Positions 28,725 to 35,735 of a stretch of DNA of 64,000 bases are shown in pieces; position 1 is the first letter of the stretch, and each line of letters opens with the position of its first letter. Location of the stretch: the NCBI RefSeq assembly GCF_001941445.1, contig NZ_CP009245.1, positions 2,069,992 through 2,133,991 on the forward strand, in the 5' to 3' direction. The notes under the pieces are model-generated. The model had not been told where the DNA came from and did no database searches. It saw nothing but the letters and a program-made list of their open reading frames with translations. Source of the stretch: Corynebacterium aquilae DSM 44791 (lineage in GTDB: Bacteria; Actinomycetota; Actinomycetes; Mycobacteriales; Mycobacteriaceae). Made by a program: the position numbers and the translations under genes.

Positions 28725-30821
28725 GTGAGCCACAACAGTCAGCTACATGCCCTCGCCGACGCATACGGCGTCGCCACCTCCTACACCTCCGCCACCGGCG
28801 AACACATGGAGGTCTCCGACGACACGATCCGCTACGCGCTCGCCGCACTCGGCATCAACGTCGACGACAACGAGGAAGCGGCCGCCCAGGCCATCAAGGC
28901 AAAACACGACGCTGACTTCTCCCGACCACTGCCGCCCTGCGTGGTCGCCACCCACGGCTACCCCTACGTCGTCCACATCCACGTCCACGACGGCGAACCC
29001 GCCGAACTTCTCATCGCGCTAGAAGAAGGCGGCGAAGTCACCCCCACCCAGGTCGACAACTGGACACCGCCGCGCACCATCGCCGGCATCACCTGGGGCG
29101 AGGCCTCCTTCGAACTGCCCGCCGACCTGCCCATGGGCTGGCACCGCCTCTACCTGCACTCCACCGGCATCGACGAAGTGTGCGACCTCATCGTCACCCC
29201 CCGGGCACTGGACAAACCCACCAAGAAACGCACCGGAGTCATGGCGCAGCTGTACTCCACCCGCTCGCAGACCTCCTGGGGCATGGGCGACTTCCACGAT
29301 CTGGCCACCCTCGGCACCATCTTCGGCCAGCACAAGCAGGACTTCATCCTGATCAACCCCCTGCACGCCGCCGAACCCTTCCCCCCGTGCGAAGACTCCC
29401 CCTACCTGCCCACCACCCGGCGCTTCATCAACCCCATCTATCTGCACATCGAAGACATCCCCGAGCTCACCCAGCTCGAGAAGAACCTGCAGGAAGACGT
29501 CAAGGAACTCGCCCAAGAATTCACCGCCCTCAACCACTCGGCCGACTACATCGAACGCGACCCCATCTACGAGGCAAAACTCCAAGTCCTGCGCGAACTG
29601 CACACCCTGCCGCGCACCGACGCCCGCGAGGCCGCCTACCAGGCATACCTGGTCGCCGAAGGTGAAGGCCTGCAAGAATTCGCCACCTGGTGCGCCCAAC
29701 GCGACCTCGAACACCACGCCTCCTCCCACTCCCAAGACCCGGAGATGGAAGAACTCGTCGACTTCTACTGCTGGCTGCAATTCCTCTGCGACGAACAACT
29801 CCAAGCCGCCCAAAAAGCCGCCACCGATGCCGGCATGGACATCGGCATCATGGCCGACCTGGCCGTCGGCGTCCACCCCGGCGGCGCCGACGCGTTCACC
29901 ATGGCCGAATACCTCGCCCCCGACGCCTCCGTCGGCGCCCCACCAGACGGCTACAACCAGCACGGCCAAGACTGGTCCCAGCCCCCATGGCACCCCATCA
30001 AACTCGCCGAAGCCGGCTACCGCCCCTGGCGCGACCTGCTGCGCACCGTCTTGCGCCACTCCGGCGGCATCCGCGTCGACCACGTGCTCGGCCTGTTCCG
30101 CCTGTGGTGGATCCCCCGCGGCGGTAAACCCACCGACGGCACCTACGTGCGCTACAACCACGACGCCATGGTCGGCATCCTCTGCCTGGAAGCCCACCGC
30201 GCCGGCGCCGTCGTCATCGGCGAAGACCTCGGCACCTTCGAACCCTGGATCCAGGACTACCTCGCCGACCGCGGCCTGATGGGCACCTCCATCATCTGGT
30301 TCGAAGGCGACCCCGAAATCCGCGGCCCCCGCCGCCAGGAAAAATACCGCGAACTGGCACTGACCTCCGTAACCACCCACGACCTGCCGCCCACCGCCGG
30401 CTATCTCGACGGCGAACACATCCGCCTGCGCGACCGGCTAGGCCTATTCACCACCAAAGTCGAAGACGAAGACGAAGTCGACCTGGTGTGGCAAAACGAA
30501 GTCCTCGACCGGGTACGCGAAGCCGGCTACTTCGGGGAGCACGAATCCTTCATCGGCAAGCCCCGCGACCAGCGTGGCAGCATCCACGAACTACTCACCG
30601 CGCTGCACCGCTTCATGGCGGGCACCAGCAGCCTGCTGGCCTGCACCGCACTGGTAGACCTCGTCGGTGATACCCGCGCCCAAAACCAGCCCGGCACCAC
30701 CAAGGACCTCTACCCCAACTGGTGCGTGCCCCTGGCTGACGCCAACCAGTCCCCCATCCTCATTGAGGACATCACCTCCCTGCCGCTCGCGCAGGCGCTG
30801 CTCAAGGCGAGCCAGCGCTAA
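28725..30821 (+). CDS. malQ: 4-alpha-glucanotransferase (amylomaltase)
   Basis: 698-aa GH77 enzyme that disproportionates maltodextrins in maltose and glycogen metabolism. The catalytic barrel shows nucleophile Asp in GGIRVDHVLGLFRLWW, acid/base Glu in VVIGEDLGTFEP and third Asp in TTHDLPPTAGY; WIP...ARNA-type loop equivalents are typical of actinobacterial MalQ with a long N-terminal region (about 170 aa). GTG 28725 without a ribosome site suggests a leaderless mRNA. Codons end overwhelmingly in C. Followed by a terminator at 30868-30904. Confidence 0.93.
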   Translation: MSHNSQLHALADAYGVATSYTSATGEHMEVSDDTIRYALAALGINVDDNEEAAAQAIKAKHDADFSRPLPPCVVATHGYPYVVHIHVHDGEPAELLIALEEGGEVTPTQVDNWTPPRTIAGITWGEASFELPADLPMGWHRLYLHSTGIDEVCDLIVTPRALDKPTKKRTGVMAQLYSTRSQTSWGMGDFHDLATLGTIFGQHKQDFILINPLHAAEPFPPCEDSPYLPTTRRFINPIYLHIEDIPELTQLEKNLQEDVKELAQEFTALNHSADYIERDPIYEAKLQVLRELHTLPRTDAREAAYQAYLVAEGEGLQEFATWCAQRDLEHHASSHSQDPEMEELVDFYCWLQFLCDEQLQAAQKAATDAGMDIGIMADLAVGVHPGGADAFTMAEYLAPDASVGAPPDGYNQHGQDWSQPPWHPIKLAEAGYRPWRDLLRTVLRHSGGIRVDHVLGLFRLWWIPRGGKPTDGTYVRYNHDAMVGILCLEAHRAGAVVIGEDLGTFEPWIQDYLADRGLMGTSIIWFEGDPEIRGPRRQEKYRELALTSVTTHDLPPTAGYLDGEHIRLRDRLGLFTTKVEDEDEVDLVWQNEVLDRVREAGYFGEHESFIGKPRDQRGSIHELLTALHRFMAGTSSLLACTALVDLVGDTRAQNQPGTTKDLYPNWCVPLADANQSPILIEDITSLPLAQALLKASQR

Positions 30822-30867
30822 TAGGTTCTGCCCCAGGACGATTTCCAGACCGGAAGATAGTTTTCGG

Positions 30868-30904
30868 AAAAGCTGGTTTCCACTAGTGAAGGGAACCAGC
30901 TTTT
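30868..30904 (+). terminator. Terminator of malQ
   Basis: AAAAGCTGGTT (30868-30878) and AACCAGCTTTT (30894-30904), 15-nt loop, T-run included in the stem; works in both directions. Confidence 0.75.
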
Positions 30905-30980
30905 GCCATGTTTCGAAACAAAGCTTCCCTGTTCATACCGCCTTGAGAAGTCAACAGCGCAAGCTTTTTCGCATGGGTGC

Positions 30981-32033
30981 TTAATCTCGATCGAGGTATC
31001 CCTTTTCCATAGCCCTCTTAAAAGCTCTCGAAGCAAGTGGCTCACTGTGGTAGCGAGCGAAGAAACTGCGGGTGCTACTCCTCATTAGTTGCATGATGAG
31101 ACTCCGGACGCCATAAGCAATTCCAGGAAGCTCTTCAAAGACGTCCTCCAAGATTCCTGCAGGTAGATAAACCTGCTCAACCTGATGGCCCCCGTAGTCC
31201 ACCAATCCTCCGAACTGCAACGGTAAACGAATCTCAAGCCCTTCCAGAAGATCCATAGTTCCTTGCGCCATATTCAAGACACACAGCTGCTGAGTCTCAA
31301 CATTTCCGTCTTCCGCTTCAAGTTCGACGACCCAACCACGCGGGGCGAAATACACCTCTAGGTGCCCCACATTGAGAGTGCACATGCGACCCCCAGCTGT
31401 GGACGGCAGATCAGTAAGGGTCCAGCGCATTTTCTCTTGCGTGACAGGCCTCGGAATAAAGAAGGCGACAAACAATGCGAGGTCGTCTAAGACCTTCGCC
31501 GCAAAATCCTTTTCTGCCCCGCTGAGCTTCAACATTTGTGGAAGACGCGTGCGCTTCGATGCTCGAGCCAGCGAGAGTTCTTTTTCGGTCCAGTCATTTC
31601 CAAGCTGAACATTTAGGTCACCTGCAGCCCAATGATCGAGGTCTTCCAAGCTAAGCACCTCATCCAATGCACATGGTTGGCGATGCGCGGGGTTGCCCAC
31701 TCGATTGCGAAGAATGAATCCTTCATCCAAGAGTTTCTTGATATAGAACGTCTCAGCCTTACGCAGGGCCAGGCCATCAACATTCGGCATCGCCGCAAAC
31801 GACAGCTTCACTGCATCGGCCCAAGGAGCGTGCTGCCCGCTTCTCTTAACGTGAGTAGCGAAGCGAGTGAGTATGTTTCGAGTCTGCCCAACATAGATCT
31901 CACCGTTTGCAAACTCAATAATGTAAATCCCCTGTCGACACGGCAAATCAGCTAACAAGGCGGGTACTGGATCGGCAGGGGCGACTTCCCACCGTACAAA
32001 CTGGAGTTCCACCCCAGAAATTCTATTCCCCAC
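30981..32033 (-). CDS. GIY-YIG nuclease-domain protein with unassigned C-terminal region
   Basis: 350 aa. Residues 33-115 form a GIY-YIG domain: GIY (35-37), YVG (47-49), Arg57 in ILTRFATH, metal-ligand Glu94 in LRKAETFYIKK and a closing Asn in ILRNRVGN. The catalytic set is therefore complete. Residues about 120-350 match nothing I know: a basic stretch (LARASKRTRLPQML), a beta-rich central part and a helical C-terminus. No signal peptide or membrane helix. Lower GC and more mixed codons than its neighbours suggest transfer. It sits at the left edge of an accessory island with an IS21-type element and an MmeI-like enzyme, so a defence or mobile-element role is inferred. GTG 32033 or GTG 32012 could be the start. 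Confidence 0.7.
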   Translation of the reverse strand: MGNRISGVELQFVRWEVAPADPVPALLADLPCRQGIYIIEFANGEIYVGQTRNILTRFATHVKRSGQHAPWADAVKLSFAAMPNVDGLALRKAETFYIKKLLDEGFILRNRVGNPAHRQPCALDEVLSLEDLDHWAAGDLNVQLGNDWTEKELSLARASKRTRLPQMLKLSGAEKDFAAKVLDDLALFVAFFIPRPVTQEKMRWTLTDLPSTAGGRMCTLNVGHLEVYFAPRGWVVELEAEDGNVETQQLCVLNMAQGTMDLLEGLEIRLPLQFGGLVDYGGHQVEQVYLPAGILEDVFEELPGIAYGVRSLIMQLMRSSTRSFFARYHSEPLASRAFKRAMEKGYLDRD

Positions 32034-32169
32034 CGCAATAAGCAGGATTGCCTCGCCCAGTGCCCTGTATGAAGGCCTGAATCATACAGACCGGCTCATT
32101 TTTGTTCAGACGCACAAAATTACGTCTGCAAATTTGTCATCAGGTTGATTGATTGCTCAAAAGTACAAA

Positions 32170-32185
32170 TGTAACGTAGGTTACA
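32170..32185. promoter_or_regulatory. 16-bp palindromic operator before the truncated CoA-transferase gene
   Basis: TGTAAC-GTAG-GTTACA is a perfect 6-4-6 palindrome ending 31 bp before the TTG start. It fits an IclR/GntR/TetR-type operator for a catabolic operon that no longer exists here. Confidence 0.5.
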
Positions 32186-32216
32186 TGACCTCAGTCACAT
32201 AATGAGGAGGATATTT

Positions 32217-32540
32217 TTGAGCACTCTCATCTCCCCAGCAGGGAAATACAACGACACGGAGACCGCAAACGCTCTCCGCAAAACACTTCGCGACGGAATG
32301 ACAATTGCCATCGGAGGTTTTGGAACCTGCGGGGTCCCCCAAGATCTGGTCGAAATCGTCAAGGATTCCGGAGTCAAAGACCTCACAATCGTTTCTAACA
32401 ACCTCGCGATCGACGGGCACAGCACAGCCGGATTACTGGAGAGCCATCAAATTTCCAAGATTCAAGCGAGCTATATCGGTGAAAACAAGCTCTTCATGGA
32501 TCAGTATCTCAATGGCGACAGCGGGTGGTGCAGACTATAG
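32217..32540 (+). pseudogene. Truncated 3-oxoacid CoA-transferase subunit A
   Basis: TTG 32217 is preceded by GAGGAGG at 6-nt spacing. The first ~100 residues match the alpha subunit of succinyl-CoA:3-oxoacid / 3-oxoadipate CoA-transferases: MTIAIGGFGTCGVPQDLVEIV, TIVSNNLAIDG, KIQASYIGENKLFMDQYLNG. The family normally continues with the GELEVELTPQG strand and another ~120 aa; here it changes to DSGWCRL and stops. No downstream remainder and no beta subunit were found. The break is about 125 bp before the IS21 element, so an earlier insertion or deletion cut the gene. Confidence 0.8.
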
Positions 32541-32646
32541 CGACCTGCCAGTGTTCATGTAGGACACCCGCATGAATGACGCTGAAGACTGTTTCAGCTT
32601 ATTGACCTGGGTCAGGTAAACGACGGTGCAGAGGCGCATGCCGGAG

Positions 32647-32672
32647 TAACGCGATTCGCACTATCTGGTAAC
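32647..32672 (+). repeat. Left terminal inverted repeat of the IS21 element
   Basis: 26 bp starting TAACGCGATTCG, the exact reverse complement of 35289-35314. Confidence 0.9.
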
Positions 32673-32685
32673 ACCGCATACGGAC

Positions 32686-32740
32686 ATGCATCACCCCCGC
32701 ACCCGGTGAACTTTCACCGGTGGATGCGGGGGTGATGCAT
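32686..32740. terminator. Long composite hairpin at the left IS end
   Basis: 32686-32701 pairs perfectly with 32725-32740 (16 bp), enclosing a second stem CCGGTGA/TCACCGG (32703-32709, 32714-32720). It lies 12 bp past the istB stop and may stop transcription and/or hold transposase binding sites. Confidence 0.6.
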
Positions 32741-32752
32741 GGGGGTGGTGGG

Positions 32753-33505
32753 TTATTGCCTGCGTCGGTCCGTGCCGTTGATCGCGACAACGATCGGGGG
32801 CTTAAGCAACCTGCTGAGGATTGCTTCAGAAAAACCCGGGTTGTCGAACGCGCGGTACCAGTCCTGTGGCTGCAGTTGGCTGGCCAGCACGGTGGCGGAG
32901 CTTTCACGACGGTCGAGCACGTCAGCGATCGCGCGGGTGTGGGCATCGGCGTAGCTGCCCAACGCGAAGTCATCGATGATGAGGACATCAACGGTGCTGA
33001 GGTCGTCGATGAGCTGGTAGTAGGCGCCGGTGTCGTCGGTGACTTCTTCGATCGCCCTGATCAGCCCGTGGTGGGTGTAGTAGCGCACGTCGTAGCCGTT
33101 TTCGCAGGCAGCCAGGCCGAGAGCTTTGACGATGTAGGTTTTGCCCACACCGCAGGGGGCTTGGACAATGACGTTGGTGCCGTGGCGGACCCAGTCCAGT
33201 TGTGCCAGCCCATCGATGGTGGCTTTGTCCAGGTCACGATTCGAGTCGTAGTGAATGTTTTCCACGCATGCGGTCGAGGTGTCCAGGTGTGCGGCTTTGC
33301 GGCGTTTTGCCAGCCGGACGTTGTCGCGGTGGTGTTTGAGACTGTGCAGGCCGTAGCGGATGATTTGGGATCCGGTCAGACCTGCGGTGGCTGGGTCTTC
33401 CAGAAGGGTGCGGATCGCTTCGCCCATGGCGGTGATGCGGAACTGTTTAAACAGCTCGTAGTCGTCATCGCTCATGGCCGGGAACGCGGTGTTCGGGCTA
33501 GTCAT
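32753..33505 (-). CDS. istB: IS21-family ATP-binding protein IstB
   Basis: 250 aa from ATG 33505; further upstream the frame is only the shadow of istA. AAA+ ATPase that licenses target DNA for the IstA transposase. Walker A in VQAPCGVGKTYIVKAL, Walker B in VDVLIIDDFALGS, and the C-terminal ILSRLL region are present. Overlaps the istA 3' end by 8 bp, typical of the family, suggesting coupled translation. No frameshift. Confidence 0.93.
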   Translation of the reverse strand: MTSPNTAFPAMSDDDYELFKQFRITAMGEAIRTLLEDPATAGLTGSQIIRYGLHSLKHHRDNVRLAKRRKAAHLDTSTACVENIHYDSNRDLDKATIDGLAQLDWVRHGTNVIVQAPCGVGKTYIVKALGLAACENGYDVRYYTHHGLIRAIEEVTDDTGAYYQLIDDLSTVDVLIIDDFALGSYADAHTRAIADVLDRRESSATVLASQLQPQDWYRAFDNPGFSEAILSRLLKPPIVVAINGTDRRRQ

Positions 33506-35126
33506 CGTGGTTGTCCTTGGCTTGGTCGGCGGCGGGGTTGGTGTTTGCCGTCGGCTGTGTGGTGGGCAGTGTGAAGGCGTCGGCACCGCGCAGGCCATGG
33601 TGGAGGGTGCCGTGGCGGTTGGCTTTGCCAGCCTGGGGGCGTGGGCGCGCAGCCGGTGGTGGGGTGGTGCGTCGCATAAGTGCGTCGATGCGGGTAAACG
33701 ACGCTGGGGTGTTGGTGGCGATGAGGTCTGCGCAGACGTCTTCAAGCCTGTGCAGCTTTTTGTTGCGGCCAAGCTTTAGGATGTTGTCGCAGGCGTGATA
33801 CGCCTGTGCTTCGTGGTCGACACCATTGAGAAGTTGTGTGATCACAGCTTCGGTGTGGGGCCCGAAACGTCGTGCACGTCCGATAAGGCTTTTCCTAGAC
33901 CAGTGGGAGCGAGTCTGTTGGTGAGCATCCGGCATGTGTGCGATGTCGGTGGTGAAGCTGCCTTGCCGGCCGGTGCAACGGCTGTGCCGGGCAACTTCAC
34001 TGCCTTCGCAGTAGATGGTGATGGTGGTGTCGGTGGCTTGGATTTTCACCGTTTTGCCCACCAGTGCGTAGGGCACCGAGTAGTTCTGCTTGTCGTAGCG
34101 GATGTGATAGTTGTGTCCGACGATGGCTTTCGCCCAGGTGCAGTTGGTCCAGGCGATATCGGGTAGCCGGCCAAGGCTTTCGCGTTCGAAGTCGTCGAAT
34201 AGTTCAGCCCTGCTGATGTTGTTGGTCATGGGCGTGGTGTTAAGGTCGTCGACTAGAATCCGCAGCCGGGTGTTGAGGTCGTCGAGGGTGGTAAACCACT
34301 GTTGTTGCAGGACGGCGATGATGCGTGTGGTGACGATTTTGACGGCGTTTTCCACGTGCCCTTTGTCGGTGGGGCGATGCGGCCTGGCGGGGGTAATGCC
34401 GAAGCCGTAGTGGGCGGCGAACGCTTGGTAGTTGGGGTTGATCACCCGTAGGCGTTTGTCCGCGGCCCACATCAAGGTGGCGGTGCTGGTGTTGTCTGGG
34501 GTGACGGTGGCAGGTACCCCGCCGATGTATTCCAGTGCTTGCCGGTGGCAGTCTAGCCAGGCGGGCAGTTTTTCGTCTTTCGTGGCGGTGGCGAAGATCA
34601 GGCCGGAGTGTGGGAGGCTGGCGACGAAGATGCTGGCTTTTGCAGGATCGTCGAGGTGTCCGTAGAGGATTTTCGTGCCGGCCCAGTCGACTTGGAGTTC
34701 AAACCCTGGTGCGTGGGTGAGGGTTTGGGTCAGTTTGTTGACGTCGACGAATGCGGTGACTTTGCGGCAGAACTGCGCGTAGCTATATGCCTTGCATCCT
34801 GCTTTTTCGGCTTGGTGGAGGTAGGTTTCCCACTCGTAGCGCAGGGTGAAGGTTTTGTCGTGCTTGGCCGCTTTGCGGTGGATGGCTTCGACGTCTGGGG
34901 GCAGGTAGCTGTCGTTGGTGCGGGTGCGGCGTTTGTCTGGCAGCAGCGCTGTGATTTCGGCGTCGCTGAGGGCGGCAATCTTGTCGGCGGTCAGGTTGTG
35001 ATCGTCGATGAGTTGCTTGCAGTTTTGGATGGTGCGCGGCGAGCACTGGAATGCTTGTTGCATTTGCCTGTGGCTCATTGAGCCGTCGTAGACGGCGGTC
35101 AGTAGCCGCTTGATGTTGGATGCCAT
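33498..35126 (-). CDS. istA: IS21-family transposase IstA
   Basis: 542-aa DDE transposase. N-terminal HTH (SMSHRQMQQAFQCSPRTIQ) and catalytic triad Asp147 (LQVDWAG), Asp211 (VTPDNTST), Glu259 (DKGHVENAVK), followed by the beta-barrel Mu-C-like region and a basic C-terminus. Uninterrupted, so the element may be active. Encoded head-to-tail with istB. Confidence 0.93.
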   Translation of the reverse strand: MASNIKRLLTAVYDGSMSHRQMQQAFQCSPRTIQNCKQLIDDHNLTADKIAALSDAEITALLPDKRRTRTNDSYLPPDVEAIHRKAAKHDKTFTLRYEWETYLHQAEKAGCKAYSYAQFCRKVTAFVDVNKLTQTLTHAPGFELQVDWAGTKILYGHLDDPAKASIFVASLPHSGLIFATATKDEKLPAWLDCHRQALEYIGGVPATVTPDNTSTATLMWAADKRLRVINPNYQAFAAHYGFGITPARPHRPTDKGHVENAVKIVTTRIIAVLQQQWFTTLDDLNTRLRILVDDLNTTPMTNNISRAELFDDFERESLGRLPDIAWTNCTWAKAIVGHNYHIRYDKQNYSVPYALVGKTVKIQATDTTITIYCEGSEVARHSRCTGRQGSFTTDIAHMPDAHQQTRSHWSRKSLIGRARRFGPHTEAVITQLLNGVDHEAQAYHACDNILKLGRNKKLHRLEDVCADLIATNTPASFTRIDALMRRTTPPPAARPRPQAGKANRHGTLHHGLRGADAFTLPTTQPTANTNPAADQAKDNHDD

Positions 35127-35288
35127 GATGAGCGTCCTTTGCGGTGTGCAAACGTGTCACCGGTGGCACAAGCCGCGCCACCGGCCGCTTGTCATTCAAC
35201 CGGGTGCCGGACGTTTTGGCAGGGGGCTTGGCCTTTGATTCGGGCGTGATCCCACATCGCGGTGGATGCATTACCCCCGTTGTTGAGC

Positions 35289-35314
35289 GTTACCAGATAG
35301 TGCGAATCGCGTTA
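35289..35314 (-). repeat. Right terminal inverted repeat of the IS21 element
   Basis: 26 bp ending GCGAATCGCGTTA, exact reverse complement of the left end. Confidence 0.9.
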
Positions 35315-35344
35315 TCCGATGATGCGATTTTGCAGACGGCATCA

Positions 35345-35460
35345 TGTCGACGGACTGGGATTTAAATATTTCTCGGCCAGCACCCGGAGTGTCTGCTTAT
35401 CGAGTTCGGTAACGATCTGCTCGGGTGTGCTTGTTGAATTTCTTGATGGCCCTTGATTGT
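35345..35460 (-). pseudogene. Remnant of an IS3-like transposase OrfA
   Basis: On the minus strand one frame reads AIKKFNKHT and, after a one-base shift, the next reads PEQIVTELDKQTLRVLAEK. Joined, they resemble the N-terminus of IS3-family OrfA (KKFxxHTPEQIVxKL). The sequence stops after about 35 codons at the IS21 side. The adjoining 35460-35520 could be the old left end. Weak but specific. Confidence 0.45.
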
Positions 35461-35735
35461 TCCTTTTCTGTCCTGTCAGGAGGTATCAGGTGGCACTCAG
35501 GTTAACTGGACCGAAAATTCCGGGGCGCACCAATTAACATATGGGCACCCGTAGAACATTTGAAGGGTATTGTCTGGCCAGCAGTTTCCCAGAACGAGAT
35601 TTGGCGGCGATCGAAACCCCTGGCTGAATTTGGTGGCTGATGCATACTCAAGTAAGCGGGACGCACTGGGGTGTTAGCCGGTACATTAATACGAGTAAAT
35701 CCTCCCGTTGAAACAAAAGATCGTTGAAGGTCCCC

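Larger units (their letters stand above)
32646..35315 (-). mobile_element. IS21-family insertion sequence, apparently complete
   Basis: About 2.67 kb bounded by 26-bp perfect inverted repeats (32647-32672 and 35289-35314) and carrying intact istA and istB that overlap by 8 bp. No convincing target-site duplication is visible (left flank GCCGGAG, right flank TCCGATG), so a later rearrangement or insertion into an older element is likely. Subterminal GGGGGTRATGCAT motifs recur near both ends. Confidence 0.9.
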
